The position numbers were made by a program, and so were the translations under genes. This document shows positions 25,739 through 34,633 of a stretch of DNA of 64,000 nt, one piece after another. The notes beneath the pieces are model-generated. The model saw nothing but the letters and a program-made list of their open reading frames with translations, did not search any database and was not told where the DNA came from. Numbering within the stretch: the stretch's first letter is position 1; the number at the start of each line of letters is the position of its first letter. The DNA is from Georgenia sp. SYP-B2076. Lineage in GTDB: Bacteria; Actinomycetota; Actinomycetes; Actinomycetales; Actinomycetaceae. The stretch is from positions 40,208 through 104,207 of the forward strand of contig NZ_RXOZ01000005.1 of the NCBI RefSeq assembly GCF_003991205.1. Direction: 5' to 3'.

Positions 25739-26226
25739 CCTCATTACTCGCTCAGTTCGAGCGTATAGTTCGACAGTTCCCCGCCACGGAGGCGAGACAG
25801 GGAGACTCTGAACTGTTAGACCCGGCGGAGACACACCCCTTCGAGACCCGCAACATCCATCCCGATCTTCCCATCAAAGTTCGGAAGCTGTTTGACGACG
25901 GGCATCCGAACCATGCGGTCTTCGAAGCTTTCAAGTACATCGAGAAAGAGATCAAGCGTCTGAGTGGCGTGCGAAAGACGGGGTTCCCACTGATGATGGA
26001 TGCGTTCAACGAGAACGCACCAAAAATTCAGCTGAACGACTTGCAGACGGAGTCAGAGGTGGACGAACAGTCGGGCTTCAGGCACCTGTTTGCGGGAGCC
26101 GTGGCAGGGATACGGAACCCTCGGGGCCATGAGGTAGACCTTGTCGATAACCCGGACGAAGCTCTGGACTACCTTGCGCTCGTGTCGTTGCTCTTACGTA
26201 AGCTCGACGATTGCGGAGTTCGCTAG
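25735..26226 (+). CDS. TIGR02391/Ymh-like protein with HEPN-type R-x4-H motif
   Basis: A 163-residue protein. KLFDDGHPNHAVFEAFKYIE, LNDLQTESEVDEQSGFRHLF and AGAVAGIRNPRGHE are the conserved blocks of the TIGR02391 (Ymh) family. Arg127-Asn-Pro-Arg-Gly-His132 fits the HEPN ribonuclease signature R-(polar)-x3-H, so an RNA-cleaving effector of the abortive-infection type is plausible but inferred. GTG 25735 overlaps the stop of the DUF5343-like gene, so the two are translationally coupled. The gene ends within the tail of an inverted, decayed IS630 transposase and has the lower GC of the island. Confidence 0.68.
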   Translation: MTSLLAQFERIVRQFPATEARQGDSELLDPAETHPFETRNIHPDLPIKVRKLFDDGHPNHAVFEAFKYIEKEIKRLSGVRKTGFPLMMDAFNENAPKIQLNDLQTESEVDEQSGFRHLFAGAVAGIRNPRGHEVDLVDNPDEALDYLALVSLLLRKLDDCGVR

Positions 26227-26990
26227 TGGTCCGCGTTTGAAGTGGTCTGACGGTTCGCCTTCTTGAGGATCTCGTCTGCGGTCTTAGTCCAGACGAAGAT
26301 ATGACAGCGGTCGTCCCAGTCGTCGATGACGGCGCAGATCTTCGCGTTGAGGTCCTTGACGGAGGCGAAGCTGCCGCGGTGGATGGCTTGGCGTTCGATG
26401 ATGGAGAACCAGACGTTGACGAGGTTGGGCTCGGAGGCCAAGGTCGGGACGAAGTGGACGTGGAGGCGCGGGTGCTGGGCGAGCCAGACGCGGACCTCGG
26501 CCGTGTTGTGGGCGACTTAGTGATCCCTCACCAGATGCAGATCGCGCCCGGTCCCGTCCTCGGGATACGCGCGGGTGACCTGTTTGAGGAAGGCGAGGAA
26601 CTTCTGGTGGCGGTATCGGTGGCTGACTTGCACGCCGCGGTCACGGTGCCGGTGGTGATTTCCAGGGCCGTGAAGAGCGTCGGAGGTCCCGTGCTAGACG
26701 TAGTCGTGGGCGCGCCGTTCGGCCAGCCCGGGCCGCATCGGCGATATTGGTGCGGTCAGGTCCAGCGCCTGATCTGGGACTTCTCGTCCACGCACAGCAC
26801 GATCGCGTTCCCGGTGGCGCCAGGTAGTGCCCGACGGCGTCGGTGACCTTGGCGAGCAGCATGGGATCGGTGGAGAACTTGGACGTCTACGAGCGCCACC
26901 GCTGGACCCCGTACTCACGCCCGCCTTGGCGATCGTGCCGTTGCTGATCCCCGCCGGCCCAGCAATCGGCTCGACCAGTGCGTCACCCTG
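26223..26990 (-). pseudogene. Decayed IS630-family transposase
   Basis: Reading the minus strand from about 26990 gives consecutive pieces of an IS630 transposase in shifting frames: KFSTDPMLLAKVTDAVGHYL, then IVLCVDEKSQI (with the catalytic Asp region), QALDLTAPISPMRPGLAERR, TLFTALEITTGTVT, HRYRHQKFLAFLKQVTRAYP, DLHLVRDH followed by an in-frame TAA, and an intact C-terminus NLVNVWFSIIERQAIHRGSF ending at 26223. At least three frameshifts and one stop make it inactive. The N-terminal part is badly eroded and no terminal inverted repeats were recognised. It lies between the putative defence pair and dnaE2. Confidence 0.85.
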
Positions 26991-27073
26991 TACCTGCTCG
27001 GCTCCTACTCGGCGGCGGGGGCCAATGCGTTGCCACTGCGCCGTGAGTCACGTGCAACAAGGTAACGTATTGC

Positions 27074-27089
27074 TCGAACGTACGTTCGT
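27074..27089. promoter_or_regulatory. LexA binding site (SOS box) upstream of dnaE2
   Basis: TCGAACGTACGTTCGT matches TCGAAC-N4-GTTCGA at every position but the last. It stands 75 bp before the dnaE2 start and just outside the recognisable IS630 remnant, so damage-inducible control of dnaE2 appears intact despite its separation from imuA'-imuB. Confidence 0.88.
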
Positions 27090-27164
27090 AGACACGACAG
27101 CTGGGCATGGCGTCGGAGTGCAATCCCGCGGGTCGCGGGTCGCGCACGAGAGGGGGAGCCACCT

Positions 27165-30100
27165 GTGGGGACACCCCGATACGCCGAGCTGCACGCGCAC
27201 TCGGCCTTCAGCTTCCTCGACGGCGCGAACCAGCCCGAGGACCTCGCCGCCGAGGCCGCCCGCCTGGGGCTGGAGGCGCTGGCGCTGACCGACCACGACG
27301 GCCTCTACGGCGTCGTCCGCCTGGCCGAGGCGGCCCGCGCCCTCCACCTGCCGACCGTCCTCGGCGCCGAGCTGAACCTGGGCACCACGGGGCGTGCCGG
27401 CGGGGGCACGGCCGCGGGGGGCGGCGGGCAGATGGACCCCGACGGCTCGCACCTGCTCGTGCTCGCCCGCGGGCCGGAGGGGTATCACCGGCTCTCGCGC
27501 GCCATCGCCCTGGCGCACCTGTCAGCGGGGGCGAAGGGGCGGGCCGACTACGACCTCGAGGACCTCGCCGCCCAGGCGGACGGGCACTGGCTGGTGCTCA
27601 CCGGGTGCCGCAAGGGGGCGGTGCGGCAGGCGCTCGCGGCCGACGGCGAGGGCGCGGCCCGCGCCGAGCTCGACCGGCTGGCCGCGCTGTTCGGGCGGGA
27701 GAACGTCGCGGTGGAGATCACCGACACCGGCTCGCCCCTGGACTCCGCGCTGGGCGACGCGCTCGCGGGCCTGGCCCGCGGCGCGGGCCTGCCGCTGGTG
27801 GCCACGGGCGCCGTGCACTGCGCCCGGCCCGGCGACCAGATGCTCGCCGACGTCCTGGCCGCCACCCGCGCCCGCGCGAGCCTGGAGGAGATCGACGGCT
27901 GGCTGCCCGCAGCCCCCGCCCACCTGCGCTCCGCCGCCGAGATGGCCGCCCGGCACCGCCGTCACCCCGGCGCCGTGCCCACCTCCGTCACGCTCGCCGC
28001 CGAGTGTGCCTTCGACCTGCAGCTCGTCGCCCCCGACCTGCCGCCGCACCCCGTGCCCGCCGGGCACACCGAGGCGAGCTGGCTGCGCGAGCTCACCTTC
28101 CGCGGCGCCGCCGAGCGGTACGGGCGGCCGGGCGCGGAGCGGGTGCCCGGGGCGTACGAGATGATCGAGCACGAGCTGCGCATCATCACCGACCTGCACT
28201 TCCCCGGGTACTTCCTCATCGTCCACGAGATCGTGCAGTTCTGCCGCGACCAGCACATCCTGTGCCAGGGCCGCGGCTCGGCGGCGAACTCGGCGGTGTG
28301 CTTCGCGCTGGGCATCACCGCGGTCGACGCCGTCCAGCACCGCCTGCTCTTCGAGCGCTTCCTCTCGCCCGGGCGCTCCGGCCCGCCGGACATCGACCTG
28401 GACATCGAGTCGGGGCGGCGCGAGGAGGTCATCCAGTTCGTCTACGGCCGCTACGGGCGCCAGCACGCCGCGCAGGTGGCCAACGTGATCTCCTACCGGC
28501 CGCGCTCCGCGGTCCGCGACGCCGCCCGGGCGCTCGGCTACGACGTCGGCCAGCAGGACGCGTGGTCCAAGAGCATCGAGCGGTGGGGGAGCCTGCGCAG
28601 CGCCGACGACGGCCAGTCCGGCGCGGCATTGACCACCCGCGACGGGCGGGCGACCCTGCCGGCGGACGACCTGGGCGGCATCCCCGACCAGGTGCTCGAC
28701 GTCGCCGAGCAGATGCTGCGCCTGCCCCGGCACCTGGGGATCCACTCCGGCGGCATGGTGCTGTGCGACCGGCCCGTGATCGAGGTGTGCCCCGTGGAGT
28801 GGGCGACGATGCCCGGGCGCACCGTGCTGCAGTGGGACAAGGACGACTGCGCCGACGCCGGCCTGGTCAAGTTCGACCTGCTCGGTCTGGGCATGCTCAC
28901 CGCGCTGCGGCTGGCGTTCGACGCGATCAACGCCCAGCGCCAAGCGGCGGCCGGGGCCGGCGGCGCGGGCGGCGACGCGGGCGCCGCCGGCGCGCCGGCC
29001 GGAGAGCTCGGCCTGCACTCCCTGCCGCAGGAGGACCCGGCGGTGTACGAGCTGCTGTGCGCGGCGGACACCGTCGGGGTCTTCCAGGTGGAGTCCCGCG
29101 CCCAGATGGCCACGCTGCCGCGCCTGCGGCCGCAGTGCTTCTACGACATCGTCGTCGAGGTCGCCCTCATCCGGCCCGGCCCCATCCAGGGCGACTCGGT
29201 CAACCCCTACATCAACCGGCGCCTGGGCCGGGAGAAGGTCACCTACCTGCACCCGCTGCTCGAGCCGGCGCTGTCCAAGACCCTCGGCGTGCCGCTGTTC
29301 CAGGAGCAGCTGATGCAGATCGCGATCGACGTCGCCGGGTTCAGCGCGGCCGAGGCGGACCAGCTGCGCAAGGCCATGGGGTCCAAGCGGTCGACCGAGC
29401 GGATGGAGGCGCTGCACGGGCGGCTCCTGGCGGGGATGAAGGAGAAGGGGATCGCCACGGAGGTGGCCGAGGCGATCTACGACAAGCTCAAAGCCTTCGC
29501 GGACTTCGGCTTCCCCGAGTCCCACGCCTTCTCCTTCGCCTACCTCGTCTACGCCAGCGCCTGGCTCAAGGTCCATCACCCCGAGGCCTTCTACGCGGCG
29601 CTGCTCGCGGCCCAGCCGATGGGCTTCTACTCCCCGCAGTCCCTCGTGGCCGACGCGCGCCGGCACGGGGTGTCGGTGCTGCGCGCCGACGTCAACGCCT
29701 CGGCGGCGCAGGCGCAGGTGGAGAGGGTGCCGCCGGCTGGGGCCGAGCTGGCGGGAAGGGGGCTGGCGGCGCTCGCGGCGGCACGGCCGGCGGCGCTGGC
29801 CGGACGCACCGCGGAGCGTCCCACGGCCGTCCCCGAGGTCGCGCGCCTGGTCCACGCCCGCGCCGACCTCGCCGTGCGGCTGGGGCTGGACCCCGTGCGC
29901 GGGGTGGGGACGAAGGTCGCCGAGCGGATCGTCACTGAGCGCGAGCGGGCCGGGGCCTTCCGCGACCTGGCCGACCTGGCGCGGCGGGTGGACCTCACCG
30001 CGGCCCAGCTCGAGGCGCTGGCCACCGCCGGGGCGCTGGGCTGCTTCGGGCTCGAGCGTCGCGAGGCCCTGTGGGCCGCCGGGGTGCTCGCCGGCGAGCA

Positions 30101-30665
30101 CGGCACCCGGCACACCGGCCGGCGTCGTGGTCGCCCGCCGGTGGCGTCGGGGCGAGGAGGCGCGGCCGCCCCGGAGGAGGCGGGCGCCGTCTGGTACCAG
30201 CCGCCCCTGCCCGGGACGGCGGTGGGCGCCGACGCGCCCGACCTGCCGGGCATGGACGAGGTCGAGACGGCCGTGGCCGACGTGTGGGCCACCGGGGTCT
30301 CCACCGACTCCTTCCCGACCCAGTTCCGCCGGCCGGACCTCACGGCGGGCGGGGTGTGCGCGGTGGCCGACCTGGCCGGGCACGAACCGGGGGAGCGCCT
30401 CCAGGTGGCCGGCGTGGTCACGCACCGCCAGCGCCCGGGAACCGCCGGGGGCGTGACCTTCCTGTCCCTGGAGGACGAGACCGGGCTGCTCAACGTGGTC
30501 TGCTCGGCGGGCCTGTGGGCCCGCTACCGGCGGGTGGCCCGGACGAGCGCCGCGCTCGTGGTCCGCGGGACGCTGGAGCGGGCCGACGGCGTGACCAACC
30601 TGGTGGCGGACAAGGTCTCCCCGCTGAGCCTGGTGGTGCCCTCCGCCTCTCGCGACTTCCGGTAG
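27165..30665 (+). CDS. dnaE2: Error-prone DNA polymerase III alpha subunit DnaE2
   Basis: A 1166-residue C-family polymerase. The N-terminal PHP domain begins YAELHAHSAFSFLDG and has DHDGLYG; the palm motif QGRGSAANSAVCFALG is followed by PDIDLDIESGRREEV with the catalytic Asp residues; later come the helix-hairpin-helix region RGVGTKVAERIV and an OB-fold near the C-terminus (VAGVVTHRQRPGTAGGV). The length and the short C-terminus without an epsilon or tau region fit DnaE2, the mutasome polymerase that acts with ImuA' and ImuB in lesion bypass. GTG 27165 follows AGAGGGGGAG. An SOS box lies upstream; the gene ends 2 bp before the convergent AI-2E-type gene. Confidence 0.95.
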   Translation: MGTPRYAELHAHSAFSFLDGANQPEDLAAEAARLGLEALALTDHDGLYGVVRLAEAARALHLPTVLGAELNLGTTGRAGGGTAAGGGGQMDPDGSHLLVLARGPEGYHRLSRAIALAHLSAGAKGRADYDLEDLAAQADGHWLVLTGCRKGAVRQALAADGEGAARAELDRLAALFGRENVAVEITDTGSPLDSALGDALAGLARGAGLPLVATGAVHCARPGDQMLADVLAATRARASLEEIDGWLPAAPAHLRSAAEMAARHRRHPGAVPTSVTLAAECAFDLQLVAPDLPPHPVPAGHTEASWLRELTFRGAAERYGRPGAERVPGAYEMIEHELRIITDLHFPGYFLIVHEIVQFCRDQHILCQGRGSAANSAVCFALGITAVDAVQHRLLFERFLSPGRSGPPDIDLDIESGRREEVIQFVYGRYGRQHAAQVANVISYRPRSAVRDAARALGYDVGQQDAWSKSIERWGSLRSADDGQSGAALTTRDGRATLPADDLGGIPDQVLDVAEQMLRLPRHLGIHSGGMVLCDRPVIEVCPVEWATMPGRTVLQWDKDDCADAGLVKFDLLGLGMLTALRLAFDAINAQRQAAAGAGGAGGDAGAAGAPAGELGLHSLPQEDPAVYELLCAADTVGVFQVESRAQMATLPRLRPQCFYDIVVEVALIRPGPIQGDSVNPYINRRLGREKVTYLHPLLEPALSKTLGVPLFQEQLMQIAIDVAGFSAAEADQLRKAMGSKRSTERMEALHGRLLAGMKEKGIATEVAEAIYDKLKAFADFGFPESHAFSFAYLVYASAWLKVHHPEAFYAALLAAQPMGFYSPQSLVADARRHGVSVLRADVNASAAQAQVERVPPAGAELAGRGLAALAAARPAALAGRTAERPTAVPEVARLVHARADLAVRLGLDPVRGVGTKVAERIVTERERAGAFRDLADLARRVDLTAAQLEALATAGALGCFGLERREALWAAGVLAGEHGTRHTGRRRGRPPVASGRGGAAAPEEAGAVWYQPPLPGTAVGADAPDLPGMDEVETAVADVWATGVSTDSFPTQFRRPDLTAGGVCAVADLAGHEPGERLQVAGVVTHRQRPGTAGGVTFLSLEDETGLLNVVCSAGLWARYRRVARTSAALVVRGTLERADGVTNLVADKVSPLSLVVPSASRDFR

Positions 30666-30667
30666 GG

Positions 30668-32035
30668 CTAGTCCACGATCTCCTTGGTCCGGTGCGCGAG
30701 GGCCCGGGTGGGCGGCAGCGGGCCCTCGATCGGGGGGTCCTGCTGGCGCAGCGTGGAGTAGACCGCCCAGACGACCGCGATCACCGGGATGGCGATGACC
30801 GCGCCCAGCAGGCCGCCGAGGAACGTGCCGGCGGTGACGCCCAGGGCCACGACGACGGGGTGGAGGGAGACCTGCTTGCCCATGACCAGGGGCTGGAGGA
30901 TGTGTCCCTCGACCTGGCCGATGAGCGCGACCCCGACCGTCACGATGAGCGCCGCGATGAACCCCTCGGCGGCCAGTGCCACGACGGCGGCGATGATCAT
31001 CGCCGCCGGGGCGCCGACGAGCGGGATGAACGCGCCGATGAAGACCAGCACCGCGAGCGGCGCGGCGAGGGGGACACCGACGATCTCGAGCAGGATGAAC
31101 GCGAGCACGCCGTCGGAGAGCGCCACGATCATCGTGCCGCGGGCGTACCCGGAGAACGTGTACCAGCCCGCCCCGGCGGCCTGGTGCACCTGTTCGCGGT
31201 TGCGCGCCGGCAGCTGGTTGAGGAACCAGCGCCACATGGACTGTCCGCGGGCGAGGAAGAAGATGGTCACGAACAGGCTCAGCGCGAGGACGGTGAACAC
31301 CAGCGCGACCGCCCCGGCGTTGTTGAGCACCTGGCCCGCGAGGTTGCCGGCGTTCTCCTGGACATACTGCGAGCCCTGGGTGACGAGCTCGTTGATCGCC
31401 GTGTTCATCTCGGCCTGGGTGAAGTGGAACGGCAGCGGTCCGGTCTCGAAGAACTGCAGGATCGTGTCGATGCCGTCGCTGAACCGGGTGGCCAGCGTGG
31501 CCCACTGGCCGGCGACCGAGCTGATGACGTACGTCAGCAGGCCCGCGACGACGGCGAAGCCCCCGAGCAGGCACAGGACGGTCGCGAGCGGGCGGGGCAT
31601 GTACCGCGCGAGGCTCGTGACGAAGGGGTCCAGCAACGACGTGACGACGAGGCCGATGAACACCGCGATGAAGACCACCTGGATGCGGGTGGTCGCGAAG
31701 ACCACCATCCCGATGACGATGACGATGCCGATGAGCAGCCACGCGAGCATCCCGTACCTGCGGATCCACCGCGGCACGCCGTCGGCGTAGGTCTCCGCAC
31801 GGACGGCCCGCTCGGGCATCCGCCGCACGGCGAGCCGGCCCGCGGTGGACGGGCGCATCCCACGGGCGCCGGCCTCCTTGTCCGGGGGCGGTGCCGCCTG
31901 ACGCTGCGCGATGATCTGGTCGATCATGCTCGGGCTGGACGGACGCATCCGCCTCGTGACACGCCCGCTCACCTGCCGACCGATCCGGCCCAGCAGCTTT
32001 CTCGAACGATCGCCCACAGATGCCATCGCGGCCAA
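30668..32035 (-). CDS. AI-2E-family transporter (PerM/YdiK-like)
   Basis: A 455-residue membrane protein. About 100 N-terminal, Arg-rich cytoplasmic residues precede paired transmembrane segments (WLLIGIVIVIGMVVF, VVFIAVFIGLVVTSLLDPFV), a long soluble loop and the conserved C-terminal block FIPLVGAPAAMIIAAVVAL, GHILQPLVMGKQVSLHPVVV. Members of the family have been linked to autoinducer-2 export or Na+/H+ antiport, so no substrate is proposed. Start M1 at 32035 or M4 at 32026. It is the last of three minus-strand genes that include the APH-like kinase and HAD phosphatase. Confidence 0.88.
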   Translation of the reverse strand: MAAMASVGDRSRKLLGRIGRQVSGRVTRRMRPSSPSMIDQIIAQRQAAPPPDKEAGARGMRPSTAGRLAVRRMPERAVRAETYADGVPRWIRRYGMLAWLLIGIVIVIGMVVFATTRIQVVFIAVFIGLVVTSLLDPFVTSLARYMPRPLATVLCLLGGFAVVAGLLTYVISSVAGQWATLATRFSDGIDTILQFFETGPLPFHFTQAEMNTAINELVTQGSQYVQENAGNLAGQVLNNAGAVALVFTVLALSLFVTIFFLARGQSMWRWFLNQLPARNREQVHQAAGAGWYTFSGYARGTMIVALSDGVLAFILLEIVGVPLAAPLAVLVFIGAFIPLVGAPAAMIIAAVVALAAEGFIAALIVTVGVALIGQVEGHILQPLVMGKQVSLHPVVVALGVTAGTFLGGLLGAVIAIPVIAVVWAVYSTLRQQDPPIEGPLPPTRALAHRTKEIVD

Positions 32036-32089
32036 GTCTGCACCATCCGGGCGCCCCTACCAGTGGCGACGCGTCGCGCGCGCCCCGCG

Positions 32090-33178
32090 TCAGCCCGACA
32101 GCCGGGCCCAGGTCCGGGCCTGGGCGAGCTCGTCCAGGGCGCCGTCGCGGTCGCCGGTCTCGGCGGCGCGCCAGAGCGCCGACTCGCAGGCCCGCGCCAT
32201 CGACCAGGCGGCGACGCGGTCGGGCTCGAGCCCCGCGGCGGCGCACAGCGCCCGGAGGCGCGCGCGCAGCACGGCGGTCGGGTTGTCCTCCGAGAACGGC
32301 TCGCCCACCTGGGACAGCAGCGGCCACGGGTCGAACGCGGGGTCCCCGATCAGGGGCTTGGGGTCGATCGTCACCCAGCGCCGGCGCGCGCCGTCGTCGG
32401 CGGCGATGAGGTTGCCGGGGTTGTAGTCCCCGTGCAGGAGCACGGTGCGCGCGCCTGTGGCCGGGAGGTCCTCGAGAAGCCCGGCCGCCTCGTCGAGGAG
32501 GCCGCGGTCCGCGTCCAGCGTGGCGGCGTGGCGCTGGGTGCGCTCCCGCAGCAGATCCGCGTAGCCGGCGGCGCGGGCGGTCAGGTACGGGATCACGGGC
32601 GCGTCGGCCCCGGCGCCGTCACTCGCGTCGCCCTGCCCGACGGCGGAGCCCTGCCCGACGGCGGAGCCCTGCCCGACGGCGGAGCCCGGGGCGCCCGCCG
32701 GGCCGGCGCCGGGCGTCGTGGCACGGGTGCCCGCGGCGTGCAGCTGCGCCAGCAGCTCGCCGGCGAGGCTCAGCCGGACCGCGACGCGCTGATCGCGCAG
32801 GCCGCGGTCCTCCTCCAGGTCGTGCCCCGGCCGGTATCGGCGAAGGAGCAGCGTCCACGCCTCGCCGTCGTGGTCGAGCAGCTCGGCGGACGCGCCGGTG
32901 CCGGCCCAGGTGCGCAGCGCGGTGGCCTCACCGGCCGCCTCGTCGTGCGGGAAGACGATCTTGACGACCGCGTCCTCGCCGTCCCGCGTCCGGGCCGGCG
33001 CGGTCCACGCGGCCCGGCCGGACAGGAACGGAGCGTCCAGGCGAAGGCCCCAGCGGGTGCGGGCGCGGTCCACCAGCGCGGGCAGACGCCTCAGCCAGGC
33101 TGCGCCGTCGGCGGTGGCGCCGAGCTCCCGCCGCAGGCCGTCCGGGACGGTGACGGCGTCGGGCCCGGTAGTCAGCAC
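32090..33178 (-). CDS. APH(6)/streptomycin 6-kinase-like phosphotransferase
   Basis: A 362-residue kinase-like protein. DAVVKIVFPHDEAAGEATAL carries the ATP-binding Lys, TVLLHGDYNPGNLIA the catalytic HGD-x4-N loop and WVTIDPKPLIGDPAFDPWPLL the metal-binding region; the IDPKP and GDPAFD segments are typical of the aminoglycoside/hydroxyurea phosphotransferase (APH(6)) family. Whether it modifies an antibiotic or a metabolite is unknown. GTG 33178 is the only start downstream of an in-frame stop at 33227-33229. A three-copy 18-bp repeat inserts GSAVGQ three times in the middle of the protein. This gene is distinct in sequence from the kinase cluster at 34.6-45.3 kb. Confidence 0.84.
   Translation of the reverse strand: MLTTGPDAVTVPDGLRRELGATADGAAWLRRLPALVDRARTRWGLRLDAPFLSGRAAWTAPARTRDGEDAVVKIVFPHDEAAGEATALRTWAGTGASAELLDHDGEAWTLLLRRYRPGHDLEEDRGLRDQRVAVRLSLAGELLAQLHAAGTRATTPGAGPAGAPGSAVGQGSAVGQGSAVGQGDASDGAGADAPVIPYLTARAAGYADLLRERTQRHAATLDADRGLLDEAAGLLEDLPATGARTVLLHGDYNPGNLIAADDGARRRWVTIDPKPLIGDPAFDPWPLLSQVGEPFSEDNPTAVLRARLRALCAAAGLEPDRVAAWSMARACESALWRAAETGDRDGALDELAQARTWARLSG
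32631..32684. repeat. Three-copy 18-bp in-frame tandem repeat
   Basis: Three identical copies of CCCTGCCCGACGGCGGAG (32631-32648, 32649-32666, 32667-32684) within the APH(6)-like gene. On the coding strand they give GSAVGQ x3 in a low-complexity loop. The copies are identical, which suggests recent slippage. Confidence 0.9.
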
Positions 33179-33215
33179 GGCCGGGCCCGCGGCGGCGCGG
33201 ACGGCCGCCGCGTCG

Positions 33216-33938
33216 TCATGGCAGCGTCACGCCCAGGAGCGCGGCGAGCTCCGCGGCGTCGTCGACGGTCGCGACCGCGCCGTCCTCCTCGCCGGGCCGC
33301 CCGTAGCCCCAGCGCACCAGCACCGCCGGCACGCCGTGGGTGGTGGCGCCGTCGACGTCGTGGTGCCGATCGCCGATCATGACGGCCCCGGAGACGTCGA
33401 CCCCGGCCTCCCGAAGCCCGGTGAGCGCGTCCTCGACGATGTCGGCCTTCGCGCTGCGGCTCTCGTCGCGGGTCGCCCCGCAGATCACCGTGAAGTACTG
33501 GGCGAGGCCGTCGTGCTCGAGGATCTCCACGGCCAGGTGGCGCATCTTCGAGGTGGCGATCGCCAGGGGCACGCCGGCGGCGTGGAGCGCCCGCACGAGC
33601 TCGGGGACGCCGGGGTAGAGGTTGACGTCGAGCATGCGGGTGAGGTACGCCGCGCGGTACCAGGCGATGACCTCGTCGAGCTGCTCCGGGGCGACGCCGG
33701 CGAACTCACGGAACCCGATCCGGGTCGGCGGGCCGACGAAGCGCAGGAGCTCCTCCTGCGTCTGCTCGGGGTAGCCGAAGTGCGCGAGGGCCTCGGCGAT
33801 GGACCGGGTGACCGCGCCGCCGGAGTCGGTGATCGTCCCGTCGAGGTCGAAGAGCACCGCCGTGGGGCGCAGCCACGCCTCGTCGGCGTCGGCGACGGCG
33901 GTGGTGGTCAGGGTGGTGCCGGATGTGGTGGACGTCAT
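33216..33938 (-). CDS. HAD-superfamily phosphatase (phosphoglycolate phosphatase-like)
   Basis: A 240-residue HAD hydrolase. Motif I is VLFDLDGTITDSGG, motif II lies in LAIATSKMRHLA, motif III in the Lys of SAKADIVEDAL and motif IV in AVMIGDRHHDVDGA; the small cap (residues 45-110) is of the Gph/PpaX type. It removes phosphate from a small metabolite, possibly 2-phosphoglycolate or a sugar phosphate. ATG 33938 follows a Pro-rich leader. The APH(6)-like gene starts 37 bp further on and is probably cotranscribed. Confidence 0.88.
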   Translation of the reverse strand: MTSTTSGTTLTTTAVADADEAWLRPTAVLFDLDGTITDSGGAVTRSIAEALAHFGYPEQTQEELLRFVGPPTRIGFREFAGVAPEQLDEVIAWYRAAYLTRMLDVNLYPGVPELVRALHAAGVPLAIATSKMRHLAVEILEHDGLAQYFTVICGATRDESRSAKADIVEDALTGLREAGVDVSGAVMIGDRHHDVDGATTHGVPAVLVRWGYGRPGEEDGAVATVDDAAELAALLGVTLP

Positions 33939-34164
33939 GGGTGGGCTCGCCTCGGGTCGTCGGGGATGGTCCTCTTCCCAGGGTAGGCGGACGGCGGCCC
34001 GCCGCGGATGTGGTGATGGCCACGTCCAGCCGGCGGCGAGGGCGCCCGCGTGGCCCTCGGGAGGGCACGCCACGGCGGCGCCACCGCGAAAGGCGCCCGC
34101 ACCCCGCTCGTGGCACGCTGGCGATGGTGCGGGCGCGTGCCGTTCACGAGAGGTGGGGAGACGC

Positions 34165-34617
34165 GTGGGAAAGGTCGGAACGCTGATGAAGATCGCCGTC
34201 GCGGCGGGGCCCGCCGTCTGGGAGGCGGTCCGTCGCTACGGGCCGGTCCTGGAGCGGCTGCGCCAGGAGAACCCCGAGGTCTACCGCCTCATCTCGGACC
34301 AGGTCTCCCGGCTGGCGACGACCCGGCGCGAGGCGAGGGGGCCCGAGGCGCTGCGTCGCCGCCTCGGCGTCCTGCGCGACCAGGTCGCCTACCTCACCGC
34401 CTCCGCCGACGACGACGGCGAGCGCCGGCGCGCCGCCGAGTGGCGCCGCCAGCTCGACAAGCTCGAGGCCTCCCTGCCGCTGCTCAGCGCCATGAGCCGG
34501 CACAAGGCGGCGCAGGAGGAGCGCCACGTCGACGCGCGCATCGACGCACTCTCGGAGCAGATCCTCTCCGCCTACATCGACGAGCAGGAGGAGGACGCGC
34601 GGACCATCGAGCCCTGA
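34165..34617 (+). CDS. Small helical protein of unknown function
   Basis: A 150-residue, mostly charged and helical protein. After a short hydrophobic start (VGKVGTLMKIAVAAGPAVWEAV) come long Arg/Glu/Leu-rich helices that could form coiled coils (RREARGPEALRRRLGVLRDQ, KLEASLPLLSAMSRHKAAQE). No catalytic motif is visible and I do not recognise the family. GTG 34165 is chosen because GAGGTGGGGAGAC precedes it; ATG 34186 is an alternative. It is divergent from the HAD gene and ends 16 bp from the convergent kinase cluster. Confidence 0.65.
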   Translation: MGKVGTLMKIAVAAGPAVWEAVRRYGPVLERLRQENPEVYRLISDQVSRLATTRREARGPEALRRRLGVLRDQVAYLTASADDDGERRRAAEWRRQLDKLEASLPLLSAMSRHKAAQEERHVDARIDALSEQILSAYIDEQEEDARTIEP

Positions 34618-34633
34618 CCGGCGGGCCGGCCGG

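Noticed and set aside
27522..32327. Minus-strand open frame of about 1600 codons across dnaE2 and the AI-2E-type gene
   Set aside because: An artefact of GC-rich sequence; it contains antisense dnaE2 and an off-frame reading of the permease gene.
32090..33178. Membership of the APH(6)-like gene in the kinase cluster
   Set aside because: It lacks the DP-x-L-P...DP and YxPGxR signature of the cluster, carries a canonical HGD-x4-N loop of another family and is separated by a plus-strand gene.
30071..33382. Plus-strand open frame of about 1100 codons across the end of dnaE2 and two minus-strand genes
   Set aside because: It spans several real genes in other frames and has no recognisable domain.
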